Notes under the pieces: generated by a model
Told to the model about the DNA's origin: nothing
Databases searched by the model: none
What the model saw: the letters and a program-made list of their open reading frames with translations, nothing else
Part shown: one piece after another, positions 1 to 5,552 of the stretch
How the letters are laid out: every line of letters starts with the position of its first letter
Position numbering within the stretch: the first letter of the stretch is position 1
Assembly: GCA_964462295.1 (NCBI GenBank)
Contig: CAYWXH010000071.1
Location: forward strand, 1-8,972
From: JALVIU01 sp964462295
Lineage (GTDB): Bacteria; Atribacterota; JALVIU01
Length of the DNA: 8,972 nucleotides
Reading direction: 5' to 3'
Made by a program: the position numbers and the translations under genes

Positions 1-10
1 CTCACAAAAC

Positions 11-25
11 GAGCCTCGCAATGAC
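11..25 (+). repeat. Partial copy (right end) of the GC-rich palindromic repeat
   Basis: Reads GAGCCTCGCAATGAC, which matches the right end of the complete copy at 36-72. The left half is absent. It is probably a truncated or decayed copy of the same short intergenic repeat. Confidence 0.6.
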
Positions 26-35
26 AGAGGGGAAG

Positions 36-72
36 GAGATTGCCACGGCCCCTGACGGGGCCTCGCAATGAC
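36..72 (+). repeat. Complete palindromic intergenic repeat, copy L1
   Basis: The unit runs from GAGATTGCC to CTCGCAATGAC. ATTGC at 39-43 pairs with GCAAT at 65-69. Inside this, GGCCCC at 47-52 pairs with GGGGCC at 57-62 around a 4-base TGAC loop. It is much richer in GC than the neighbouring genes. The form resembles REP/MITE-like non-coding palindromes found between genes in many anaerobic bacteria; no transposase is present here. Confidence 0.85.
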
Positions 73-88
73 AAAAAAGAGGGAGTGG

Positions 89-102
89 TGCTCGCAATGA
101 CA
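89..102 (+). repeat. Partial copy (right end) of the palindromic repeat
   Basis: Reads TGCTCGCAATGACA, the right terminus of the repeat only. It lies between the two complete copies L1 and L2, so the block 11-152 looks like a tandem series of whole and truncated units. Confidence 0.55.
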
Positions 103-117
103 AATCATGGGGGACCC

Positions 118-152
118 AGATTGCCACACACCCTGATGGGTCTTGCAATGAC
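118..152 (+). repeat. Complete palindromic intergenic repeat, copy L2
   Basis: AGATTGCC opens the unit and TTGCAATGAC closes it. ATTGC at 120-124 pairs with GCAAT at 145-149, and ACCC at 130-133 pairs with GGGT at 138-141 around the loop TGAT. The inner stem sequence differs from copy L1 but still pairs, which indicates that the hairpin itself is kept. Confidence 0.8.
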
Positions 153-172
153 AACCCAGGGAAACACATGGC

Positions 173-205
173 CCTCACAATAAGACCCAATATCTCATTG
201 TGAGG
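173..205. repeat. Degenerate repeat ends forming a hairpin over the stop codon of the AlaX gene
   Basis: CCTCACAAT at 173-181 and ATTGTGAGG at 197-205 form a perfect 9-bp inverted repeat with a 15-base spacer. Both arms resemble the CCTCGCAATGA end of the neighbouring repeat with one change (G to A). The right arm supplies the last codons and the TGA stop (195-197) of the minus-strand AlaX gene. No U-tract follows on the minus strand, so it is not a classical intrinsic terminator, though it could protect or end that transcript. Confidence 0.55.
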
Positions 206-1322
206 TGCTCTCTATTACTTCCTCAAGGACAGAAAGCACAGAAGACATAGGGACATCCCCCATAAATCTCCCCTGATTCTTACCTCCCCCTCCCTTTATA
301 TTGGGATATTTTTTTCTTATACCATTTATTACTTCTTTTGCTGAGATAGAAGATGAAAAGACAGAGTAATTATTCTCATTTTTTAAAATAAGTACATCCC
401 AAGAAGTAATAACTTTGGGAAGTGAAGATATTATATGCTCCTCTCCTTCATAATATTTAACCTTATAACTGCCTATCTCCTTATATGGAAGTTCTTTCGC
501 TATATACTCTGCAAGTTCTCTTCCCATTTTTGAAATACTTGCCCTCTCCTCCTTTAACTCCTCTATGATCCTTTTTGCCTTATCTGGGAGTTCCATATAT
601 GGTACCTTAAATATTTCAGATAACTCTTTGGTAACTTTATTCAGAAAGTATAGGTAGTTATCCACTCGAGGACCTGCTATAAAATAGATTCTTGTAAGTT
701 TTCCCTTTATCTTTTCCTGGCGATTTACAAACAGTATCCCTATCTCTCCTGTATTTTTGACATGGAATCCTCCACATGCCGCAAGGTCAAAACCAGGAAT
801 CTCTATTAATCGAATCCTGTCATCTTTGCCAAGTTTATTAGATAGTTTTCTCCTCAGTGTAAGCTCTTTTGCCTCATCATATGTAACAAATCTCTCTATC
901 ACAGGAATAGAACTCCTTATAGTCTCATTAGAGAGAGAAAGTACTTCCCTCACAATACCTTCATCTATCCCCTCTATATCAAGGTCAATGGTGGAATACT
1001 CCTCTCCCATATGAAAGCTTACTGTTTGAATATTTGCAACTTTTACAAAAGAGGCAGAGAGTATATGTTGTGCTGTATGCTGTATCGCTATATCCTTTCT
1101 TCTCTTCTTATCAATTTCTATTTCGCATTCAAAACCTTTGGGCTCCTTTTCTAAAACCGCCCATATATCACCATCTTCTTGCTTTATTTCTAATATAGGG
1201 ATACCATCTATACTTCCCCTATCGCCAAGCTGTCCCCCTTTTCCATCAGGATAAAGGGGATTATTATAAAAAGATATCCAATATTTACCATCTTTTTCTT
1301 TTATATTTTTAATTTTGTACAT
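195..1322 (-). CDS. alaX: Alanyl-tRNA editing protein, AlaX family with DHHA1 domain
   Basis: Stand-alone relative of the AlaRS editing domain, 375 aa. Proteins of this family act in the cytoplasm, hydrolysing Ser-tRNA(Ala) or Gly-tRNA(Ala) in trans. The four zinc ligands of the family are present: HTAQH at residues 82-86 and CGGFH at 183-187. An N-terminal AlaRS-like beta-barrel segment has the YPDGKGGQLGDRG motif near residues 24-36, which carries one residue more than the YPxGGGQ form I expect. A C-terminal DHHA1 domain shows GGGGKNQGRFMGD at 344-356, so this is the long AlaX form; the aminoacylation domain is missing, as expected. The ATG at 1322 follows GGGGGA at a short spacing. Transcription probably starts from an extended -10 box at 1350-1358. 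The gene is divergent from the phosphatase gene. Its last codons lie inside a repeat-derived hairpin. The fold is confident; which misacylated tRNA it edits is not readable. Confidence 0.93.
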   Translation of the reverse strand: MYKIKNIKEKDGKYWISFYNNPLYPDGKGGQLGDRGSIDGIPILEIKQEDGDIWAVLEKEPKGFECEIEIDKKRRKDIAIQHTAQHILSASFVKVANIQTVSFHMGEEYSTIDLDIEGIDEGIVREVLSLSNETIRSSIPVIERFVTYDEAKELTLRRKLSNKLGKDDRIRLIEIPGFDLAACGGFHVKNTGEIGILFVNRQEKIKGKLTRIYFIAGPRVDNYLYFLNKVTKELSEIFKVPYMELPDKAKRIIEELKEERASISKMGRELAEYIAKELPYKEIGSYKVKYYEGEEHIISSLPKVITSWDVLILKNENNYSVFSSSISAKEVINGIRKKYPNIKGGGGKNQGRFMGDVPMSSVLSVLEEVIESTSQ

Positions 1323-1349
1323 ATTATCCCCCAGACTAATTTTTCCTTA

Positions 1350-1358
1350 ATTATATCA
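1350..1358 (-). promoter_or_regulatory. Extended -10 promoter for the AlaX gene
   Basis: On the minus strand this reads TGATATAAT: a consensus TATAAT (1350-1355) preceded by the TGn extension. No good -35 box is present at 16-18 bases upstream, which is common for extended -10 promoters. The predicted start near 1343 gives a leader of about 20 bases before the ATG. AATTAAGGA occurs twice on the minus strand (1344-1352 and 1363-1371), one copy overlapping the -10. Confidence 0.55.
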
Positions 1359-1376
1359 CAAATCCTTAATTCCCTA

Positions 1377-1405
1377 TTGTATAAAGAACAGTTTTAGGAT
1401 ATAAT
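1377..1405 (+). promoter_or_regulatory. Sigma-70-type promoter for the phosphatase gene
   Basis: TTGTAT (1377-1382), a 17-base spacer and a perfect TATAAT (1400-1405). The start would be near 1412, leaving a leader of about 33 bases. The leader contains two purine-rich AAAAGGAG stretches, of which the second (1433-1440) is the ribosome binding site. Confidence 0.65.
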
Positions 1406-1444
1406 TAAAATTACTTAAATAAAAGGAGTAGCAAAAGGAGAAAG

Positions 1445-2167
1445 ATGTATTACAAAAAGCTATATCTTCAGGATATGGGGGGTCTTACTGTAAATGGCAA
1501 CAAGAGGATAAAAAGGGGTCTTATCTTTCGTTCAAATGACCTAAATAGGATAACGGAAAAGGAGATAAAAAGGCTTGAGGCCATTCCTATAAAACATATT
1601 GTAGACCTAAGACAAAAAAGGTATGTGTATAAATATCCCGACAAATACATAGCTGAAGTAGTTACACATCTACCTGTAGAGGCTGCAGAGTTTAAAGGGG
1701 TAACCCCCCTTAAAATCTTTTTAAGAAAGGTAGATTGGGATAGTTATCATCTTGATGAAATCTATATTACTATGTTTAAACAAAATAAAGAAAAGGTAGG
1801 TAAATTTTTCCATGCACTATTAGATAGGCCACGACCTACACTTGTACATTGCACAGCAGGAAAAGATAGGGCAGCGGTATTTACCGCACTTTTTCAGTTT
1901 GTACTTGGCGCATCTCTTCAGGATATACTAAATGCCTATGAAAAGATCCAAGACCATCTGGAGGAGAATCTATTCTTTTACATAAAGGCACTTAGTAAAA
2001 TTACCCCTCTTCCTGATTTGGTCCTATCCATAGATGTTAAGAATCTTGAAAATCTCCTCTCCTACATAGAGAAAGAATTTGGAAGTACTGAAAAATTTTT
2101 AAAAGATATAGGATTTGAAAGGCTTGATGAGCTAAAAGAGGTATATCTTGAAGAGATAGAGCCCTAA
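1445..2167 (+). CDS. Tyrosine-protein phosphatase, Y_phosphatase3-like
   Basis: Cytoplasmic 240-aa protein with no signal peptide or membrane segment. The P-loop HCTAGKDR at residues 135-142 contains the nucleophilic Cys136 and the phosphate-binding Arg142. Lys140-Asp141 gives the HCxxGKDR form typical of the bacterial Tyr/Ser phosphatase and lipid phosphatase group (Y_phosphatase3, LipA/MptpB-like). The N-terminus has QDMGG (residues 9-13), corresponding to the RDLGG signature, then RGLIFRSNDL (24-33) and VDLR (53-56), all in the family order. These enzymes remove phosphate from phosphotyrosine, and some from phosphoserine or phosphoinositides; the substrate cannot be assigned. The ATG at 1445 follows AAAAGGAG by four bases. 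It is a single-gene transcript, converging on the ferredoxin gene with a 4-base overlap of the two stop codons (CTAA, 2164-2167). Confidence 0.9.
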   Translation: MYYKKLYLQDMGGLTVNGNKRIKRGLIFRSNDLNRITEKEIKRLEAIPIKHIVDLRQKRYVYKYPDKYIAEVVTHLPVEAAEFKGVTPLKIFLRKVDWDSYHLDEIYITMFKQNKEKVGKFFHALLDRPRPTLVHCTAGKDRAAVFTALFQFVLGASLQDILNAYEKIQDHLEENLFFYIKALSKITPLPDLVLSIDVKNLENLLSYIEKEFGSTEKFLKDIGFERLDELKEVYLEEIEP

Positions 2168-2179
2168 AGCTCTATCTCT
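2152..2179. terminator. Shared convergent hairpin with both stop codons in its loop
   Basis: AGAGATAGAGC at 2152-2162 and GCTCTATCTCT at 2169-2179 form a perfect 11-bp stem with the 6-base loop CCTAAA. The phosphatase stop TAA (2165-2167) and the ferredoxin stop TAG (2164-2166, minus) both lie in the loop. The stem encodes the ends of both proteins: Glu-Ile-Glu-Pro on plus and Glu-Ile-Glu-Leu on minus. No strong U-tract follows on either strand, so it may act as a weak bidirectional terminator or a 3'-end stabilising hairpin. Confidence 0.6.
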
Positions 2180-2571
2180 ATACAATCAAATGGGCATGCA
2201 GGGATACATAACTTACACATGGTACACTTCTCCGGCTGAAAAACAAGCCTATAATCATCTTTGGAGAGTGTAAGTGCCCCTTGAAGACATACCGCTGTAC
2301 ATGAACCACAATCTATACACTTCTCGTGATTTATTTTTAATTTCTCTTCAACATTTCCTACCCTTATCCCAAGTTCTCTTATCATCTCAAGGCCTTTTAT
2401 AAGTTTTGCATTATCCCCTGAGACCTCAAGAAGCATTCTACCCTCTTCTTTTGGAGTTATCTCTGCCTTTAGAATATTTATCATAAGGTCATAATCCTTT
2501 ACGAGATGATAGACTACAGGTTTTTCCGCAACATCAGGGGGAAATTCGAGGTAAACTCTTTTAGTTTTCAT
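2164..2571 (-). CDS. NIL-domain ferredoxin, partner of the DUF39 homocysteine biosynthesis protein
   Basis: Small cytoplasmic protein, 135 aa from the ATG at 2571. Residues 1 to about 78 match the NIL domain, a ferredoxin-like regulatory or partner domain also seen in MetN-type transporters. Two [4Fe-4S] motifs follow: Cys85, 88, 91, 95 and Cys116, 119, 122, 126. In the first cluster the residue after the fourth Cys is Leu where Pro is usual; the second has the normal CP. The homologue in Methanosarcina (MA1822) works with a DUF39 protein in making homocysteine from aspartate semialdehyde and sulfide, presumably by supplying electrons. Here it directly follows the DUF39 gene with an 11-base overlap, so the two are translationally coupled. 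A GTG three bases upstream (2574) is a possible start, but AGGAGG at 2578-2583 lies at a better distance (six bases) from the ATG. Confidence 0.92.
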   Translation of the reverse strand: MKTKRVYLEFPPDVAEKPVVYHLVKDYDLMINILKAEITPKEEGRMLLEVSGDNAKLIKGLEMIRELGIRVGNVEEKLKINHEKCIDCGSCTAVCLQGALTLSKDDYRLVFQPEKCTMCKLCIPACPFDCIEIEL

Positions 2572-3727
2572 CACTTGCCTCCTGATTCATAGACTCATAC
2601 TTACCCTCTATAGGTAAATTCTCTACCTTCTCAGAGAGGAGAAAGCGTCCATCTTTTATCCAACCCTTTAAAATCTTAGATATCTCTATTGCTTTCCTTA
2701 AAGAAGAAAGGGGTGCAGATTTTACATACTTTTCCCCTATCTTTACCTTTCCACTTTGTAATTCTTCATATGAGACCTTTTTTACTATTGGTTTATCTCT
2801 CCTTTGAACTCCATAATCTTCTATATATGTATATATGTCACTATTTCTCACAGCGACCCTTTTTGTAATATCAATATTAAGAAGTGGAATGGGTATACCT
2901 ACACCCACATACATGCTTATCCCATACCCTTCTATAACTGCAGGCTTTACAAATTCAGGGCTCATCTCTTTTAGATTTCCTATAAGGGCCAAGGTAGCAC
3001 CTGTAGGAAGTGGAATTCCTGTCTTTGGGTCTCTCTCTGCATTTTTGTTAAATTGTGTACCTTCCCATGCTATATAACCCATAGTACCACCAAAAAATAT
3101 TCTGGTTCCAATTCCAATTGTCTCAAGATATGGGTCATTCATAAGGGGAGAAACTTCGCCAGATGTAGAGTATGTAACATTTCCATAATTAGGAAGAAGT
3201 GTTCCCATATATGTATGAAGAATTCTACCTGAACTATTTGTAGCAGCTGCATAATTTTGATAACAATTCCTCGGGTTATAAAGATATGCCTGGTTTATTG
3301 TATTTTTATCTATCCATGTTTCGATCTCTTTCCTAGGATAACAATCTGTACCGGGATTTTGAGCCTTAAGCCTTATCCTCTCTCCCTTTATTAACTTTTC
3401 TATAACATGGGCACCACCAAATTTGCTATCCACAGTAGATACCTGTGTCGCCCCAATGTATAGATCCACAGCTGCAAGACCAGAATATGCATATACATCA
3501 TCAAGCCATGCATCTGTTATTCTTATAGGAGGGTCTGCATGACCGAGGTTTATAAATGCACCTGATGAGCACATGGCGCCAAAGGTTCCCGTAGTTACCA
3601 CATCCACCTTTCTAAATACCTCTTCTACTCCTTCCTCATTTACCATCTCTTTTACTTCAGATGCAGTAACTACTACCACATCTCCCTTTTTTATCTTCTC
3701 ATTAATCTCGGCAATACTCCTTTCCAC
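2561..3727 (-). CDS. Homocysteine biosynthesis protein (DUF39/HcyBio family)
   Basis: 388 aa from GTG at 3727. The family (MA1821 in Methanosarcina) converts L-aspartate semialdehyde plus sulfide to homocysteine without O-acylhomoserine, together with a NIL-ferredoxin encoded here immediately downstream. The N-terminus SIAEINEKIKKGDVVVVTA (4-22) is typical of the family. Cys53 lies in TGTFGAMCSSGAF, Cys129 in NPGTDCYPRKE and Cys155 in NPRNCYQNY; these are the only cysteines and are candidates for carrying sulfur as a persulfide. A Gly-rich core (GIGTRIFFGGTMGYIAWEGTQ, split around residue 215) follows. There are no CBS domains at the C-terminus, unlike the methanogen protein. An in-frame TTG at 3742 would overlap the Shine-Dalgarno site and is unlikely. 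Transcription probably begins from an extended -10 at 3759-3767. Confidence 0.93.
   Translation of the reverse strand: MERSIAEINEKIKKGDVVVVTASEVKEMVNEEGVEEVFRKVDVVTTGTFGAMCSSGAFINLGHADPPIRITDAWLDDVYAYSGLAAVDLYIGATQVSTVDSKFGGAHVIEKLIKGERIRLKAQNPGTDCYPRKEIETWIDKNTINQAYLYNPRNCYQNYAAATNSSGRILHTYMGTLLPNYGNVTYSTSGEVSPLMNDPYLETIGIGTRIFFGGTMGYIAWEGTQFNKNAERDPKTGIPLPTGATLALIGNLKEMSPEFVKPAVIEGYGISMYVGVGIPIPLLNIDITKRVAVRNSDIYTYIEDYGVQRRDKPIVKKVSYEELQSGKVKIGEKYVKSAPLSSLRKAIEISKILKGWIKDGRFLLSEKVENLPIEGKYESMNQEASDEN
2578..2583 (-). promoter_or_regulatory. Ribosome binding site deciding the ferredoxin start
   Basis: A perfect AGGAGG on the minus strand lies six bases before the ATG at 2571 and only three before the GTG at 2574, favouring the ATG. 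It lies inside the 3' end of the DUF39 gene, consistent with coupled translation. Confidence 0.75.
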
Positions 3728-3733
3728 ATCACA

Positions 3734-3738
3734 CCTCC
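3734..3738 (-). promoter_or_regulatory. Ribosome binding site deciding the DUF39 start
   Basis: GGAGG (within GGGGAGGTG) on the minus strand lies six bases before the GTG at 3727. The upstream in-frame TTG at 3742 would place this site inside the coding region. The ATG at 3728 is in another frame. Confidence 0.75.
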
Positions 3739-3758
3739 CCAAATAGAGATTTAAAGAT

Positions 3759-3767
3759 ATTATAACA
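3759..3767 (-). promoter_or_regulatory. Extended -10 promoter of the homocysteine operon
   Basis: The minus strand reads TGTTATAAT: consensus TATAAT (3759-3764) with a TGn extension. A -35 match is weak (CTTTTC at the 17-base distance). The leader is about 25 bases to the GTG. It lies back to back with the promoter of the gene at 3836, four bases from that promoter's -35 box, so the two polymerases probably compete. Confidence 0.55.
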
Positions 3768-3770
3768 TAT

Positions 3771-3799
3771 TAGACAAAACAGAAAAGTTATGTTAAAAT
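3771..3799 (+). promoter_or_regulatory. Sigma-70-type promoter for the small gene at 3836
   Basis: TAGACA (3771-3776, five of six consensus), a 17-base spacer ending in TGT, and TAAAAT (3794-3799). Both boxes and the extended -10 are present. The expected start near 3806 gives a leader of about 30 bases, with the ribosome binding site AAGGGGGT at 3821-3828. Confidence 0.65.
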
Positions 3800-3835
3800 A
3801 AGGATAGAAAAACTTACATAAAGGGGGTTGATCTT

Positions 3836-4189
3836 ATGAAGAAAAGTTATAACTACCTGGAAAAGGAGTATCTTTCAAAGTTTCGCGATGAGATAAACAA
3901 GGCAGAAACAATAAGTGATGTAAGAGAGATTACCTTGAGAACTATAAGAGAGCTTCTCCTTGAGGTAAAAGGAGAAATTGAGAGGGATCTTCTCGAAGAT
4001 ATAAAATTTACCCCCGATGACCCTCAGGGACATTTAAAATTAGGCGATGAGCTTATGAAACTCTTAAAAGAAGAGATCGAGACAAGTGACCTTATGAGCG
4101 TAATAAACACATTCGTAGAGGCTGCTGTAAGAAGGTATAAACACTTTGTAAAATATGATGAGAAATATAAAGAGGATAGAAGGATGTAG
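3836..4189 (+). CDS. Small charged helical protein of unknown function
   Basis: 117 aa, not recognised. It has its own readable promoter, a good ribosome binding site (AAGGGGGT, seven bases before the ATG) and a hairpin at its stop codon, so it is very probably a real gene. The sequence is rich in Glu, Lys, Asp and Arg, has no cysteine and no membrane or signal segment, and reads as mainly alpha-helical: a long helix over about residues 5-52, a break at FTPDDPQGH (58-66), then two further helices (67-83 and 87-104). Such a composition would fit a small cytoplasmic helical-bundle or adaptor protein, but no motif supports a function. It is divergent from the homocysteine operon and converges on the M20 gene; neither contact proves a link. 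Confidence 0.8.
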   Translation: MKKSYNYLEKEYLSKFRDEINKAETISDVREITLRTIRELLLEVKGEIERDLLEDIKFTPDDPQGHLKLGDELMKLLKEEIETSDLMSVINTFVEAAVRRYKHFVKYDEKYKEDRRM

Positions 4190-4213
4190 ATAAGGGCGAA
4201 TGCCCTTATCTAC
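4186..4213. terminator. Shared convergent hairpin carrying two stop codons in its stem
   Basis: GTAGATAAGGGC at 4186-4197 pairs perfectly with GCCCTTATCTAC at 4202-4213 (12 bp, loop GAAT). The left arm contains the TAG stop (4187-4189) of the small plus-strand gene and the right arm the TAA stop (4206-4208, minus) of the M20 gene. Stability and position suit a bidirectional terminator, although the U-tracts are poor on both sides. Confidence 0.7.
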
Positions 4214-5552
4214 CAAATATACAATCACTTCTTTTTGCCACCTTTTTTTCAAAAAATGAGTCAAGGGTTTTAAGATAATCCTCTTTTGAAATTTTTGGCT
4301 TCCAATTTTTTATTATCTTTTCTGCCTCTTTTGCATTATTAGATAAAAGGTCTATTATCGTAAGCACATATAATTTGGCAGGGACTATATATGCCATCTC
4401 TTTATCTACAATCTCAAAATCTTTAGTATGTGCAGAACCCCTATACCCTCCTCCTACAGGATGAATTGATGGTTTAATACCAGATACATCTCCCATATCT
4501 GTAGATGCACTAAAATGGCCAATCTCAAATACATTCTTTTCACCTACAAGAGAGATGGCATTTTTTCTAAAAAGTTCGGTCAATTTTTCCTCATTATATA
4601 AGGGCATATATCCTGGGATATTTTCTATCTCTACCTCTGCACCAATTGAAATCGCCCCACCTGCCATAGCCCAATCAAATTTGGAGCTTGCATCCTCTAT
4701 CGCTTCAATACCTGCCCCTCTTACATAAGATTCAATAATAACCTCTCTAGGGATTATATTTACAAGGTCTCCACCCTTTGTGATAATAGGATGTATCCTT
4801 ATATGATTTTCATCCTTTAGCGTCTCTCTTATACTATTTAGTGCATTTAGGGCAACCTGTGCAGCATTTAGAGCATTTATCCCCTTTTCAGGGGCATCTC
4901 CTGCATGTGCCTCCCGTCCCCAAAAAACTACCCTTTTGCCGACAAATCCATTACTTGTGCCACCTACTCCCACTATCCTCTCTGGGGTATTATCCTTTGC
5001 ATGATTCATCATTGCTATATCCACATCATCCAAAAGTCCTAATCTTATAAACTCCTGTTTACCACCGGGATACTTTATCTTTCCTTCTTCTCTTAACTTT
5101 AACCTATACCCTATCTCCACATACTCCTCTGCAGGAACAGCAAACAAAGTAACCTTACCTTTTAGATGTTTCTTAAAGATTGGATTATTGAGTATAGCCG
5201 CTGCTGCAAGAAGATTTGCAATCTGAGAATTGTGCCCACATGCATGTGCTGCATTTGTATGTGGATCCCTATGAGGGTGCTCTGGACTAACTACTGCATC
5301 TAGTTCACCAAATATAGCTACATTTGGGCCATCCTCTGAAAATTTTATCTCACCTTTTACACCTGTCAAAGCAAGACCATCTTCATAAGTTATACCATGT
5401 TTTTCAAAAAACTCTTTCACAATCTTAGAAGTACGGAATTCTTTAAACCCAAGCTCAGGATGGGAAAAAATATCATCACCTATTTGAATTACTTCATCCT
5501 TTATATTATCAAATTCTTTGAGTATCTGTTCTTTTAACTCTGAAAGCTCCAT
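4206..5552 (-). CDS. M20 family amidohydrolase (metallopeptidase-like)
   Basis: Cytoplasmic enzyme, 448 aa, with no signal peptide. Motifs of the M20 amidohydrolase group, in order: FSHPELGF (29-36); FGELDAV (81-87) and HACGH (103-107), which supply metal ligands; PAEEY (140-144) with the general-base and metal-ligand glutamate pair 142-143; the dimerisation-domain REAHAG (213-218); and GSAHTKDFE (373-381) with the C-terminal histidine His375. The family hydrolyses amide bonds, for example in N-acyl amino acids, aminobenzoyl-glutamate or indole-acetyl conjugates. The exact substrate is not readable. It is the last gene of the TRAP operon and overlaps the permease gene by 44 bases, so it probably acts on the imported compound. 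An in-frame GTG at 5561 is possible, but it sits inside the Shine-Dalgarno site. Confidence 0.92.
   Translation of the reverse strand: MELSELKEQILKEFDNIKDEVIQIGDDIFSHPELGFKEFRTSKIVKEFFEKHGITYEDGLALTGVKGEIKFSEDGPNVAIFGELDAVVSPEHPHRDPHTNAAHACGHNSQIANLLAAAAILNNPIFKKHLKGKVTLFAVPAEEYVEIGYRLKLREEGKIKYPGGKQEFIRLGLLDDVDIAMMNHAKDNTPERIVGVGGTSNGFVGKRVVFWGREAHAGDAPEKGINALNAAQVALNALNSIRETLKDENHIRIHPIITKGGDLVNIIPREVIIESYVRGAGIEAIEDASSKFDWAMAGGAISIGAEVEIENIPGYMPLYNEEKLTELFRKNAISLVGEKNVFEIGHFSASTDMGDVSGIKPSIHPVGGGYRGSAHTKDFEIVDKEMAYIVPAKLYVLTIIDLLSNNAKEAEKIIKNWKPKISKEDYLKTLDSFFEKKVAKRSDCIFGR

Noticed and set aside
36..152. CRISPR array
   Set aside because: The repeats are spaced unevenly, vary in sequence, include truncated copies and are long palindromes. 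There are no uniform spacers and no cas genes.
2..190. Minus-strand open frame of 62 codons
   Set aside because: It is made wholly of the palindromic repeats. Its peptide text (HCEAPSGAVAI and similar) is the typical false protein read through such repeats, and no ribosome binding site is present.
195..1322. Fragment of a broken alanyl-tRNA synthetase
   Set aside because: The protein has its own start, promoter and intact editing plus DHHA1 domains, which is the normal architecture of long AlaX proteins.
4064..4264. Minus-strand open frame of 66 codons across the convergent hairpin
   Set aside because: Overlaps the ends of two better supported genes and has no start signals.
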